The notes below the pieces were generated by a model. The model worked only from the letters and a program-made list of their open reading frames with translations. It did no database searches and was not told the DNA's origin. Below, piece after piece: positions 15,522 through 26,800 of a DNA stretch of 64,000 nucleotides (within the stretch, counting starts at the first letter, position 1; each line of letters begins with the position of its first letter). Source of the stretch: Janthinobacterium sp. (GTDB lineage: Bacteria; Pseudomonadota; Gammaproteobacteria; Burkholderiales; Burkholderiaceae_D); the NCBI GenBank assembly GCA_003133225.1, contig PKWL01000112.1, forward strand, positions 80,409 through 144,408, in the 5' to 3' direction. Made by a program: the position numbers and the translations under genes.

Positions 15522-17345
15522 ATGACAACCGACAATACAGCGGCAGGGCTGCAAAACACTGCGATAGCTAATGCGGGCACGTACATGAGTCAGATGCAGA
15601 CTTTCATATCTGATCTGACGGCCTACCTGCGAGTCTCGGAAGGGTCGGCGCTGCAACCGAATGGCGATTCGGTTCTCGTCGTCTCGGACACGCTCGACGT
15701 GACGGACGTGCAGAGCGACTTGACCAAACTGCTCGCCTCCGCCCAGGCCAACCTGCCGTCGCCACTGAACGCCCCCGGTATGCCGACCATTACGATGCCG
15801 GCGCCCGCATCTGCCGTCGCTTCGCTGTCGTTCCCCGCTTTCCCCACGATCAGCGTGCCGAACCTGCCGACCCTGACCGCCCCGGTCGTCGGCACGGACC
15901 CGTTCACGGGCGTCATGCCGACCATCGACTATCCGGTCGCTGCAGTGCGCCCCGACGTGACGTTACCCGACGCGCCCGTGTTCGCCAACATCGTGATGCC
16001 TACCATCACCGACATCGTCTTGCCGAACTTCACGGCGGTCGAGCCCTTCGACGATCTGCAAGCTCCGACCAACTTGTTCTCATACTCGGAAACGGCCTAC
16101 GACTCGGCGCTGATGAACACGGCGACGGCCAAACTCTTGGGCGACTTGGTCAACGGCAGCTACGGCATCGAGATCGCCGACGAACAGGCGCTCTGGTCGC
16201 GGGCGCAAGAGCGCGAACTGCGCGGAGCCGACACCGCCATGGCAGAGGCGGCAAGACAGATGGCGGCGCGCGGCTTCTCGCTGCCAGCCGGGGCCATGCT
16301 GGCGCAACTGGCCAGCGCGCAGCAGGACGCGATGGAAAAAATCTCCACGGTCAGCCGCGAGATTGCCCTGAAGCGGGCCGACATGTACGTCGAGGGCAGG
16401 AAATTCACCTTCGCCCAGGTCAAAGAATACGAGCAACTGACGACGGCCCTCTTCATGTCGGCCGCCGAGCGCGCGCTCAACTCGGCCAAGGCAACCGCCG
16501 AGTTCGGCATCGCCCTGTACAACTCGCGCATCGCCAAATTCAACGCCCTCATGGAGGGCTTTCGCGCTTCCGTGATGGCGTACGAGGCTGAGGTGCGCGG
16601 CGCGCTCGGCCAGTTGGAGGCGCAGAAAATCAAGCTGATGGTGGTCGACGCGGAAGTGGGCATCCAGAAAAATCAGGCCCAGCTCTACCTGACCCAAGTG
16701 GAGGGGGCCAATTCGCTCGTCAACATGTACCGCACTGACGTGTCGGCCATGCAGGGCTTGGCCGACGTCGAGCGTTTGAAGCTGGGCGTGTTCCAGTCGT
16801 CCGTCGAGGCGTATTCCGAGCAACTGCGCGCCGGTTCCCTGCAACTCCAAGGCTACGAAGCAGCGACGCGCGGCAACATGGTGCAGGCCGAAGTCTACAA
16901 AACGGAGGTCTCGGCCCAGATGATTCAGGCCGAAATCGTCAAGACCCAGTCCTCCGTGCTGGTGGCCAACGCCCAGGTATCGATCGAAAATCTGCGCGAG
17001 CAGATCGCAGTAGCAACAGCCACTGCCGACGTCTACCGCAGCCAGTCGCAAGGCGTAGCAGCGGCCAACGAGTCCCAAGTCCGGGCCTACCAAGCGCGCA
17101 CCGAGTCGTTCCGCTCGATGGCGAACATCTACGAAACCATGGGCAGGCTAGACATTTCACGCTACGACTCATCGACCCGCGTCGCCTTGGAGAACGTGCG
17201 CAATCTGCTGGAAGCGGACAAGATCACATGGAACGTCCGGCTGGGCTCGACGACAACGGCCATACAGGCACTGGGGCAGGCTGTGCAGTCGAACCTGAAC
17301 CAAGTCATCGGCATCGCCTCTGCCGTCACATCATCGTCGGCATAA
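15522..17345 (+). CDS. Long helical virion protein with Pro-rich N-terminal region
   Basis: A 607-aa protein in two parts. Residues 80-190 have regularly spaced prolines (APGMPTITMPAPASAVASL, FPTISVPNLPTLTAPVVG) and should be extended. Residues 190-590 are nearly all helix, rich in Ala, Glu and Gln (QQDAMEKISTVSREIALKRA), and form a long rod or helical bundle. It resembles tail-length or ejection proteins of podoviruses by composition, without a motif that settles the family. It lies between the fibre genes and the internal virion genes. Confidence 0.55.
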   Translation: MTTDNTAAGLQNTAIANAGTYMSQMQTFISDLTAYLRVSEGSALQPNGDSVLVVSDTLDVTDVQSDLTKLLASAQANLPSPLNAPGMPTITMPAPASAVASLSFPAFPTISVPNLPTLTAPVVGTDPFTGVMPTIDYPVAAVRPDVTLPDAPVFANIVMPTITDIVLPNFTAVEPFDDLQAPTNLFSYSETAYDSALMNTATAKLLGDLVNGSYGIEIADEQALWSRAQERELRGADTAMAEAARQMAARGFSLPAGAMLAQLASAQQDAMEKISTVSREIALKRADMYVEGRKFTFAQVKEYEQLTTALFMSAAERALNSAKATAEFGIALYNSRIAKFNALMEGFRASVMAYEAEVRGALGQLEAQKIKLMVVDAEVGIQKNQAQLYLTQVEGANSLVNMYRTDVSAMQGLADVERLKLGVFQSSVEAYSEQLRAGSLQLQGYEAATRGNMVQAEVYKTEVSAQMIQAEIVKTQSSVLVANAQVSIENLREQIAVATATADVYRSQSQGVAAANESQVRAYQARTESFRSMANIYETMGRLDISRYDSSTRVALENVRNLLEADKITWNVRLGSTTTAIQALGQAVQSNLNQVIGIASAVTSSSA

Positions 17346-17385
17346 GGTATGATGTTGCTCAGTTGAAAACTCTAAGGAGCCCGTC

Positions 17386-17544
17386 ATGGCCAGTGTCAAA
17401 CAAAAGTTGGTAGCGTTCGTGAAGCAGGAGAGCAAGGTCAGCCTAGCTGGTGTCCTGCGCCTTTCCGCGTTTTCCGCTGTCCTCGTCTGCATGACGATCT
17501 GGCTGACGCTGAACGCGCTGGGGCTGCTCAACCATGCGTACTAG
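17386..17544 (+). CDS. 52-aa single-span membrane protein
   Basis: ATG at 17386 with a good AAGGAG (17374-17379). The product has a basic N-terminus (MASVKQKLVAFVKQESK), one hydrophobic span (VLRLSAFSAVLVCMTIWLTLNAL) and a short tail. Its 3' end overlaps the start of the prepilin-like gene at 17534 by 11 bases, so the two are co-expressed. Possible partner of the prepilin-like protein, or a holin-like peptide. No family assigned. Confidence 0.6.
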   Translation: MASVKQKLVAFVKQESKVSLAGVLRLSAFSAVLVCMTIWLTLNALGLLNHAY

Positions 17545-18268
17545 GACCAAGGGCTTCTCGCTCATCGAGACCTCTATCGTGCTGGTGATCTTCGGGATGC
17601 TCATGACGCCGCTCCTGTCGCTGCTGATCTCGACGACGAAGCAAGCCCAGTACACCAACACAAAGACAGCGCTGGTCAACATCCAGAATGCGTTGATCGG
17701 GTATGTTCAGGCCAACGGGTTTCTGCCGTGTGCAACCCACACGACCAACCCTGCCAGCCCACTTTACGGGATGCCCGACGCTCTCGTAGGGGGAGCGTGC
17801 CCCATTTTGGCGGCTAGGGGCTACTTGCCTTGGGCACTTCTCGGCGTTCCCCCTATGGACTCATGGGGGTCGACCAGAGCCTCGATCGCTGGGCCATGGC
17901 CGGGATACTGGCGCTACCGGGTGGATGCTACTTTCTCCACGCCATGCGCCACTCCGCCGTGTACCGCATTGGTCGCACCCAGCAAGAGCACGATTACGTT
18001 ATCAGTGGTCGCCGGGACGGGGGACAACCTCGTCGTGGTCACAGGCCCGCTTCTCATCAGCCCTTTGGTCGCCGCCGCAGGAACCCCTGCGGCCATTATC
18101 TATTCGGCTGGACCAAATGTTACAGACGACGGGCTAAACGCCGTATATGGCCCTACGTATCAGTCGACCACCCCGTCTACTGTACCGGTGTACGACGATA
18201 TAACGGTCGTTATCTCGAAGGCCACAATCGGCGCCATGATGGCGCAGGTCGGCAATCTGCACCCTTAA
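17534..18268 (+). CDS. Type IV prepilin-like protein encoded by the phage
   Basis: A 244-aa protein with a textbook class III signal: basic leader RTRTK, cleavage site G7|FSLIE with the required Glu at +5, then a 20-residue hydrophobic helix (TSIVLVIFGMLMTPLLSLLI). The helix leads into TTKQAQYTNTKTALVNIQNA, as in pseudopilins. The globular part has two Cys pairs (ACPILAARG, CATPPC). A host prepilin peptidase could process it. It lies inside the phage late block, coupled to a 52-aa membrane protein and followed by a terminator. A role in tail, receptor or host-pilus interference is inference. Confidence 0.75.
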   Translation: MRTRTKGFSLIETSIVLVIFGMLMTPLLSLLISTTKQAQYTNTKTALVNIQNALIGYVQANGFLPCATHTTNPASPLYGMPDALVGGACPILAARGYLPWALLGVPPMDSWGSTRASIAGPWPGYWRYRVDATFSTPCATPPCTALVAPSKSTITLSVVAGTGDNLVVVTGPLLISPLVAAAGTPAAIIYSAGPNVTDDGLNAVYGPTYQSTTPSTVPVYDDITVVISKATIGAMMAQVGNLHP

Positions 18269-18287
18269 CCCATCGCCCATACAACCA

Positions 18288-18315
18288 GGCGGCGCGTAGC
18301 CGCCGTTTTCTTTCG
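18288..18315 (+). terminator. Rho-independent terminator
   Basis: GGCGGC (18288-18293), loop GCGTA, GCCGCC (18299-18304), then GTTTTCTTTC. It ends the fibre/prepilin block before the internal virion genes. Confidence 0.75.
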
Positions 18316-18349
18316 CCCTGTACTCTACGGCTCTATTTAAGTACACTTC

Positions 18350-18362
18350 GTTCTAAGTTAGA
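18350..18362 (+). promoter_or_regulatory. TCTAAGTTAGA element upstream of internal virion genes
   Basis: GTTCTAAGTTAGA at 18350-18362 matches 11381-11393 at 12 of 13 positions, and its core TCTAAGTTAGA is identical to 11404-11414. It follows a terminator and precedes the 803-aa gene by 18 bases, as expected for a start point of late transcription. Confidence 0.45.
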
Positions 18363-18380
18363 TTATAGATAGAGGAAACA

Positions 18381-20792
18381 ATGAACAACATCCAGAAAGC
18401 ATTCAAGGCGAAGGCCCAGCTCGGGCTGCGCGCGGCGCAGGGCAGACAGGTGCAGCACATGGCCGACGGCGGCGGAGGCCTGCGCCAGCAAGGCCTCGTT
18501 CAAGGCCCCGGCACCGGCACTTCCGACAGTGTCCCAGCCATGATCTCCAAGGGCGAGTACGTGCTGCCGGCCGACACCGTGGCTGCGCTCGGCAAGGACA
18601 AACTGGATGCGATCAAGGATGCGACGCATACGCCAGTGAATAACGGGCTGCGCGGGGCGCACTTCGACAATGGCGGAATGCCGGCCGGCCCAGCGGAGCA
18701 GGGGCTCGCGGGTCAGCCCAATCCGAACTATCTGGGCGGTGGCGGGGCCAGCACGCAAGTCAGTCCGACCCCCGGCATGGGGGCGCGGCAGAATTTTACC
18801 TTCGGAAATAACAACGCCCCCGGGCCAGCTCCCGCCAGCACGGCGCTGGCCCCGTTAAGCCCATTGCGCTCGGTTCCACCGCAAGGCCCCGCCCCTGAGT
18901 ACACGGACTACAAAAATGTGCCTCCCGCCCCTGGCCCGGCAGACCCGCGCGTCGCGGCTGCGCGTGCGGCGGACAGCGCCAACTTCGCCAGCCAGCAGCG
19001 TGGGGCATTTTCATCGCCCCCGCCAAAGCCTGGTTTCACCCCTTCGGGCAACGGCGCAGCCTACGACATGGGCGCCAGAGCGCGGGCTTTCGTGCAGCCC
19101 CTTGTCAAACGGATGGGCGGCTTGCCGACCAAGCTGAACATGGCGGGCAACGCGGCTACGGCAGGGTTCAACATCGCCCCCAACTACCATCCGATCACCG
19201 ATGAGAACAACGGCCTCTCGACCGGCGACAAGGCGCAACTCCTCATCGACTCGGGCCTGCGCTCGGCCTCGCAGATCGCGGGGGCGGGTGTGGGCGCCGC
19301 CGCCCTCGGTGGTTTGGCCGCGCCGACCGGGCCGGGGGCCATCGTCGCCGGGATTGCTGGCGGTGTTGGCGGCGGCTACCTCGCCGGGCAAGGGTATGAC
19401 AAACTGGCAGGTGGCCTGCGCAGTGGCGCGAACGCCGTCAACTCGGCGCTAGGCGGCAGTCCAAACTACTGGGAGTCGTCCGCCGACATCCGGGCCAAAC
19501 ATGGCTACGCCGCCAACCCTGACCTCATGCAGACCCTGCACGGCAACCCGCTGCTCGCACAAGGTGCGCGCTCGCCAACACCAGCCCCAGCGCTGAACGG
19601 CGCCACGCCGACGACCACACTGCCGTCGGCCGTAGCGGCCCCGGCGCAGAGCGCTGCGCAACCCACTGCGCCCGTCGCTCCACCAGCCGCACCCGTCATC
19701 CCGACCATCGTCGGCAAGGACGGCATGGCCACGCAGAACGGCAACCCCGTCGCGGGCTACGGCAGCATCACCAACTCGCAGGGCGTACGGCGCAGCTTCG
19801 CCCCCGGCCCCGAGGATGATCAAGGTGGAGCGTCACAAGCCAACCCGGCCGCGTACGCCCCAGCCGACTATTCAGGGCGGCAGAACTCGCCCGCCGACTA
19901 CCACACGCAGGACTTGGCGAGCGGCGCTCGCGGCGGTGCAGGCGCGGGTGGTGCGGGCGGCAACAGCTTTATCGGCCAGATTCAAGCGAACGGCGCGCAG
20001 CGCATGGCCGACCGCAGTCGCGGCCTCGACATCGCCCAGCAGGGCCAGATGATGCAGGCGCAGAACGCCCACGACGCCAACGTGGTCGGCGACAACAGCA
20101 GCATCCGCTCGACCGAGGCGTCGATGTACGGTCACAACCTGAGCGCGCAGATTGCAGGACGCCAGATGCAGTGGGACCGCATCAAGCACTCAGACGAGAT
20201 GGGCAACAGCCAGCGCGACTACAACCTACGCGCGGATCAATACGGCCACACGCAGGACGAGGACGCACGCAACGCCAGCATCAAGGGCACAGAGGCGCTG
20301 CACCAGCAAATCTTGGGGCAGTTGCCGCCCGGTGCGGACGGCAAGCCCGACGCCGCTGGCGCCGCGGTCTACATGGCCGGGGCGCAACAGGCGGTTGCCA
20401 AACAGGCGGCTAGACTGCGCGCGGCGGGCAAAGAAAAAGACGCGGCCAGCGCCGAAGCGATAGGTCCCGGCGGGCTGAGCACGACGGCCAAGCAGGAGCT
20501 CATGACCGGCACCCGCATCAAAACACGCTTCGATCAGCGCATGGGGGAGAACTTATCTGGTGTAACTGGCCATGTGTCGAGTGACCCGACCGACTACATG
20601 TTTAGTCATGTCAACCCAGATGATAAGACGAAGGCCATTCTGCGCAACGGTAACAGCATGGACCTGAACGACCTCACGCACCGCGACATGACCAGCAGAC
20701 TCGGCTTGCCTAACCCGTACAACCCGTTGACTTCCGACCTCGTCGGCGATCTTGCCAGCCCCAACGCTAACGGTGCCCGCGCACCACGATAA
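18381..20792 (+). CDS. Internal virion or ejection-type protein
   Basis: An 803-aa protein with a GAGGA site. Near residue 45 it carries the phrase GTGTSDSVPAMISKGEYVLP, a conserved short element found in many phage internal and tape-measure-like proteins. The middle contains a Gly/Ala hydrophobic stretch (SQIAGAGVGAAALGGLAA) that could enter membranes, and long Pro/Ala linkers. The C-terminal third is Gln-rich helix (QQGQMMQAQNAHDANVV). It probably leaves the capsid with the DNA during infection. It lies eight bases upstream of the giant virion gene, so the two form one unit. Confidence 0.6.
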   Translation: MNNIQKAFKAKAQLGLRAAQGRQVQHMADGGGGLRQQGLVQGPGTGTSDSVPAMISKGEYVLPADTVAALGKDKLDAIKDATHTPVNNGLRGAHFDNGGMPAGPAEQGLAGQPNPNYLGGGGASTQVSPTPGMGARQNFTFGNNNAPGPAPASTALAPLSPLRSVPPQGPAPEYTDYKNVPPAPGPADPRVAAARAADSANFASQQRGAFSSPPPKPGFTPSGNGAAYDMGARARAFVQPLVKRMGGLPTKLNMAGNAATAGFNIAPNYHPITDENNGLSTGDKAQLLIDSGLRSASQIAGAGVGAAALGGLAAPTGPGAIVAGIAGGVGGGYLAGQGYDKLAGGLRSGANAVNSALGGSPNYWESSADIRAKHGYAANPDLMQTLHGNPLLAQGARSPTPAPALNGATPTTTLPSAVAAPAQSAAQPTAPVAPPAAPVIPTIVGKDGMATQNGNPVAGYGSITNSQGVRRSFAPGPEDDQGGASQANPAAYAPADYSGRQNSPADYHTQDLASGARGGAGAGGAGGNSFIGQIQANGAQRMADRSRGLDIAQQGQMMQAQNAHDANVVGDNSSIRSTEASMYGHNLSAQIAGRQMQWDRIKHSDEMGNSQRDYNLRADQYGHTQDEDARNASIKGTEALHQQILGQLPPGADGKPDAAGAAVYMAGAQQAVAKQAARLRAAGKEKDAASAEAIGPGGLSTTAKQELMTGTRIKTRFDQRMGENLSGVTGHVSSDPTDYMFSHVNPDDKTKAILRNGNSMDLNDLTHRDMTSRLGLPNPYNPLTSDLVGDLASPNANGARAPR

Positions 20793-20800
20793 GGAAGACC

Positions 20801-23800
20801 ATGCCTAAATACGCACCGACCATCAGCCTGCGCGGCCCCGATCAACCAGACGCAACCCCCGTCACCGCCGACGACCTTTACCGCAGTGACAACAATGTCT
20901 TCAGCCAGGGCCTGCGCTCCGGCGCGACGGCCGCCGGCGGTCAACTTCATGCCCTGGTCGGCGGTGTCGGCGAGGCGGCGGGCGCGGCCGATTTCGCCAA
21001 ACAGCAGTACGCTGCCAGCCTCGCCGCGCAGCAGCAGGCGGCAGCGCAAGCACCGCTGATCAACGACTACCACCAGATCAACGGCGTGCGCTCGGCGGGC
21101 CAGTACCTTGCCGGCCAAGCCGGGCAGATGACCCCCGCACTCGCCATGGGCGCGGTCGGTGCGGCAGCGGCCCCCGAACTGGCCGGTGCTGGTGCGCTGG
21201 TCGGCGCCACGTTGGGTACGGCACCCTCCATGATCGGCTCCGAGATTCAACAGCAGCAGCAGAACCCTGCCGCCATGCAGCACAGCGCGGGCGACCGGCT
21301 GGCGATGGCGGGCGGCGTCGGGTTGGCCAAGTCGGCCCTGATGAACGTCGTGCCGCAGGTCATGGGCGGCAAAATCTTCGGGCGCGGGGCGGAACAGGTC
21401 GCCGGTCAAGTAGGCGAGAGCGCCATTACACGCGCCGTATCGAAGAAAGCCATGCTCGCGTCCAATCTGGGCGAGGGCGTCGTTGGCAACGCCGCCGCCG
21501 GCGTCGGCTCCGAAGCGTTGGGGCAACACGTCGCGTCGTATTATGACCCGACCCGCGACACCAGCCAGGACAACCAGCACCTGTTCGACGCCGGAGCCGC
21601 TGGCGCCATCGTCGGCGCACCGTTTGGTTTGGCTGGCTTCGCCGGAGAAGCTATGCACGGCAAGGGCGCGGCTGCTCCGGCGGCAGACGGCGCAACTTCG
21701 CCCGGCATCGTCGGCCAGTTGACGGACATGGCCAAGGGCGCGGTCAGCAAGATGACGGGCGCGTTCAGCAAGGGCGAGAGCGACGCCTCGTCCCCGGTCG
21801 ACGTAACCCCCGCCGACAGCGTGCAGGGTCAAGTCGCCGGTTTCATGAAGGACACGGCGGGCTCGATGGTGCAGCGTGGCGCGCAGGTCAAGGCGTGGGC
21901 GCAGGGCCTTGTGGGCGACGAGAATCTGCCCGACTCCGTGCGCGCGCAAGTGCAGAGCGCAGCCTCGAACATCGGTGACGCCGCCAACCAAGCGTTCATC
22001 GCCACCACGAAATTCGCTTCCGACGCCTACGCCAAGACGGGCGGCCCGGACAGCGCCGCGATCAGGAAGACCTTGACCGATATCTGGGGCCACGCCACGG
22101 ACGCCGTCGACAGCAAGACCGGCGTTGACATCCCGGCCATGATGAGCAACATCAGCGATGCCTTGAACTCAGGGCTGGACGGTGTCAAGAACGCCGACTA
22201 CGGCGCGATCCTCGGCAAACTGAAGGACACCTTCGGCCAGCTCGGTGACGCTGCCAAGGACCCGCGGCAAGCGTTCGAGACCGTCGCCAAGGCAGCGCGC
22301 GACGCCTTGAACAGCGTGAACGAGGCGGACTTCAGCTCCGCTCTCTCGGGCGCGAAGGACTTGGCCGGCAAGGCGGTCGACGCCGTGCAGACTGGCGTCG
22401 GCAAGATAAGCGACATCATCAACCCGAAGGAGCCCGTCGACCTGACGGCAGCGCGGAAACTGGCAGCGGGCGACGACGGCGTGGGCTCGATCGATCCCGA
22501 CGCCTATACCAAGGCCAGCCCCGAGGCGCAGCAAGTCATGGCGGACCAGTCCAAGCAGTCCATGCTCGACCAAGCGACCAGCATCGCCAAGAACCTGTAC
22601 AACAACCACGCCCTCTCCGCCGAGGACAAGGCTAGTCTGGATGCCATGGGCGGCGACTTCTCGACAGCGGCCAACAGCATGAAGGTGGGCGTGATCAAGA
22701 TGGCGACCGACGCCTCGGTCAAGTTGAGCGGCATCATCGGCGACACTCATGACTTCATCAAGTCGCAGTACGACAAGCAGTTCGGCAGCGACACCAAGTC
22801 CGAGATGGGCTCGGGCATCCGCGAGGTGGTCTCCAGCACGATCATGCCGTTCCTAGAGCAACACCGGCCCGACGTGCTGAAGAACCCACGGGACATTCAG
22901 CGCATCGGTGACAGCGTGCGCATGTTCGCCGCGATGGCGAACAAGGGCGACGTGGACATGCAGGCCGTGCGCTACATGCACTCGATCTTCGGCGGACAGA
23001 CCCTGCGCGATGTGGTGATGGGTGTCCACAAGGCAATCAGCGGTGACGCCGACCCAGCGGCGACCAAAAACTTCATGAAGGTCATGGGCAAGATTCAGGG
23101 CGAGGAAATCTCGTCCGACTCGCTTGGCAAGTCCGTGTCCGCCGCGATGGACCCGGAAGCCTTGAAGCAGAGAACCGCCGCCGACCCGAACTACCTGAAC
23201 ACGGTGGTGCGCGGCATCCGTTCGCACGTCGACGAGTCGGCCTACGCCAACATGGGCAAGCACGAAGCCGACATAGCCAAACTCGACTTTAACCTCGGCA
23301 TGCAGAAGGAGTTCGGCTCCAAGTCCAAGGGCATCATCGCCTCGTTTGCCAAGGACGCCGAGCGTACCAGCGCCAAGCCGTCCACCATGGAAGACAAGGC
23401 GCCGGGCGAGACGGACCACATGAACAGCGACAACGTACGCACCGTGCAGCCGGGTGAAGCCATCGAGTCGAAGTTTTCGACCGGCGACTTGGCCGACAAG
23501 TTCGACGAGCCGCAGTTCCACGGCAAGGGGTTCAAGCACGACATGGTGCTGACCAAGGAGGCCCACGCACGCCTCGGCGTCGAAGGCAAGCCCGCCGCCG
23601 ACACCTTGCTGGAAGAAAATCAGAAGAAATACGGCGGACACAAGAGCGTCGACTTCGTGCCGTTCAAGGACCTGCCGAAGGAAGTGCAGCAGCACCACAT
23701 CGACCGCCTAACCGAGACGTACCAGAAGCGGATCGATGCCGGCGACGACGAGAAGACGGCGATCAAGGCGGCCAACGACGCACACGGCAGCCCGCGCGAC

Positions 23801-26800
23801 GTGGGCATGGTACGCACCGAGGGCATGAAGCAGGAAGGGCGCATGTCGGCGGCCGAGTTCCAGGACATCCGCGTCGACACCTCGAAGACCTCGCACCGCA
23901 ACAGCCCGAGCCGGATCGATACCGGCGTCAAGGGCGCGGTACTGGACGCCATCAAGATGGTGCGCATGTTCCAGTCCGACGCGCGCACGGAGACACTGAG
24001 CGGGGCCGAGCACGGCAAGGAGCGGCTGGCCCATGTCTTCATGGAAGCAGTCGCCGCTGCCCAGGATCACCTCGGCAAGGCGTTCGAGATTCCCGACGAC
24101 GTAGTGGTGCAGGACAAGGGCGGCGTGAAGACGACCTGGGGCGAGATCAAGGGCCTGACCGGGCGCCCCGAGGACAAGGCGGCAATGAGCACCGAGGAAC
24201 TGCACGCCCGGGAAATGAAGAAGAACGAGGAGCGCAAGAACCCGCTCACGCCGGAGCAGATCGACAACCGTGTCGCGCTGCACGAGAAACTTGCGGGCAT
24301 GTCGACGAGTGAGCTGCAGGCGCACTCGACCGACCTTGCCAACCGCAGGGAAGAGGCCGAGCAGAATGTCTCCGACCGCATCGAAGCCATGAAGAAGGCC
24401 CACACCCGGTTCTCCAAGACCGACGTGGCCGAGCTGTATCGGAAGCACGGCGTGCAGGACATCCGCGACGAGCAGGGCTTCACTGACCGCGAAGTCAACC
24501 GCCGCATGGGCGTCAAAGACGAGGACGGGCGCGGGCCGGACATGGTGGACGCCACCGAGACCGACCCGAACACGGAAATCCATGAAGCCGTCAAAGGGCT
24601 GGGCGAGAAGGGCGCCAAACGACTCGTCGGCATGGACGGCGCCGCCCTGAACAACGGCCCGGCGCGCGCCACGGAGGGCAACGTCAACGCCATCCACCGT
24701 GATGTGCAGGCGACCATCGACCGGCTGGAGGGCAGCAAGAACGTGGTGGCGAACGGCCTGGGCAAGAAAGCCCGGGCGCTGGACGCCATCTCGCACGAGA
24801 TGAACAACGCCGACAGCAGCAAGTTCTCGGCCTTCATGCGTGATGCCAAGAACACGAGCGAGGTGTCAGGTCTGATCAACGACCTGACGGCAAAGTACAA
24901 GACGCTGCTGGAGACACCGACCGTAGAGCCGCGGGTCGATAAGACGCCTAACTCAGCCCGAGCGCCGAGCGATGTCTCCGGGCGCAGACCCGCCGACGCC
25001 GAGCAGTCGCAATGGAAAGGGTCCGAGTTAAAAAAAGCTGAAGCCTCCGGCGGGCAGACGCTCGGCGGGGGCAAGGACGACAAGGCGCACGCCGAAACCT
25101 TGAGTCGCCAGAACACCGGCACCAAGACCTTGAGCCCGAAGGAGATGCGGGAAGTCTCCGCCCATCTCGATAAAGTGCTGCCGGGTGTGGAGACGGCCTT
25201 CAAGGGCCTGCTGCACGCGGGCGACTACGACCGTCGCATGGACAACGGCAAGCTGAAGGACTTCGTCAACCTGTCGATTCACAGTTTAGATGCGATGGGT
25301 ACCGCCTTCCATGAATCCCTGCATGGCTTTATCCAGCACATGCGGGAGACGGACCTGCACAAAGTGAACGACGCGCTGTACAAGGCCGCCGACTCGATGG
25401 TGATGCGTGGCAAGCTGGAGAAACTCCTGGCCAACGAGCCGGGCGCGCTCGACCAGATCAGGGCCGCCGGTGGCAGCGAGGAACGCGCCGCCTATATGTA
25501 CCAGTTCTATCACACGTTCGACCCGGCCACGGGCAAGCGCATGCTGGAATTGAACGAGGCGCCGCGCACCATCGTCGGCAAGATCGCCGACTTCATTCAG
25601 AAGACGCTCGGCATGTGGACCGGCAACGAGCGCGCCGCGCAGATCATGGACTACTTTCACTCCGGCGAGTATGCCAAGGACGGCATGGGCGACAGGAACG
25701 CCGTCTCGCGCGTGCTGCTAGAGCGCGGTACCAACAAGACCTTCGAGGCGATCAAGAAGAACTTCGCCCCGATCATTCACATCGCCAACGGCATCATCAG
25801 TGGCGGCGACGCCGCTCTCGGCGACATGCACAACCCGGCCATCGACAAGCTGCGCAAGCTGATCAACCCGAACACGTCCGACACGCACATGCAGGACGGC
25901 TTTCTCGGGGCCGCGCGCACCCAGCGCACCCAGGAATTGAACGGCTTGATGTCCGAGTTTGCCAAAACGAACGTCACTGCCGACCAGATGCAGGAAGCCT
26001 TGGAGCAACTGCAGTCCGGCAAGCCCGCTTCGACGCCGGGAGTGCGCCTCCTGGCCGGCGAGGGCGGTCCGATCCGCAAGCTGTTAGATAAGATGCACGC
26101 CTACATGACGGCGGCGGGCGTCGACGTAAAAGACATGGGCGTGGGCAAGGGCTATTTCCCCGTCGTGTGGGACCCGAGCTACATCGCGTCGAACCAGAAA
26201 GCCTTCAAGGCCATGCTGGAGCCCTACGTGCGTTCGGGCCAGTTCAAGGGCAGCACTGACCAGTTAATCCAGCGCCTCATGACCAACGACGGCAACGAGT
26301 TCGGCATCGAGACGACCCGGCCCGGCATGCAGAGCCTGAAAGACCGCAAGCTGGACTTCATCTCCCAGGCCGACCGGGCGCCGTTCCTGCAGAAGAACCT
26401 GATCCAGACGATCAACAGCTACGTGACGCAAGCCACGCGCCGTGCCGAGTGGGCGCGGCGCTTCGGCGACGACGGCAAAGGCTTGACCGCATTGATGGGC
26501 GAGGCCGTGACGAAGCACGGCGCCTCGAAGCAGGATATGAAGCTGGTCGACAATTTCATCAAAGGCGTGGACGGCACGCTGGGCGACGACATCGACCCGG
26601 GCCTCCGGCGCCTGTTCGGCAACGCCATCGTGTACCAGAATATCCGCCTCCTGCCAATGGCCGTGTTCTCGATGGCGGTCGACCCGATGGGCATCGTCGT
26701 GCGCGGCGGCACGGTCAAGGACGCCTTCAACGCTTTCAAGCGCGGCATCACGGAGGTCAAGAGTGGCTTCGAGAAGAACCCGCAGCGCGACGAATGGTAC

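Noticed and set aside
23708..25203. Minus-strand open frames of 362 and 378 codons inside the giant virion gene
   Set aside because: They are antisense shadows of a continuous protein-like frame on the plus strand, with no start signals or recognisable motifs.
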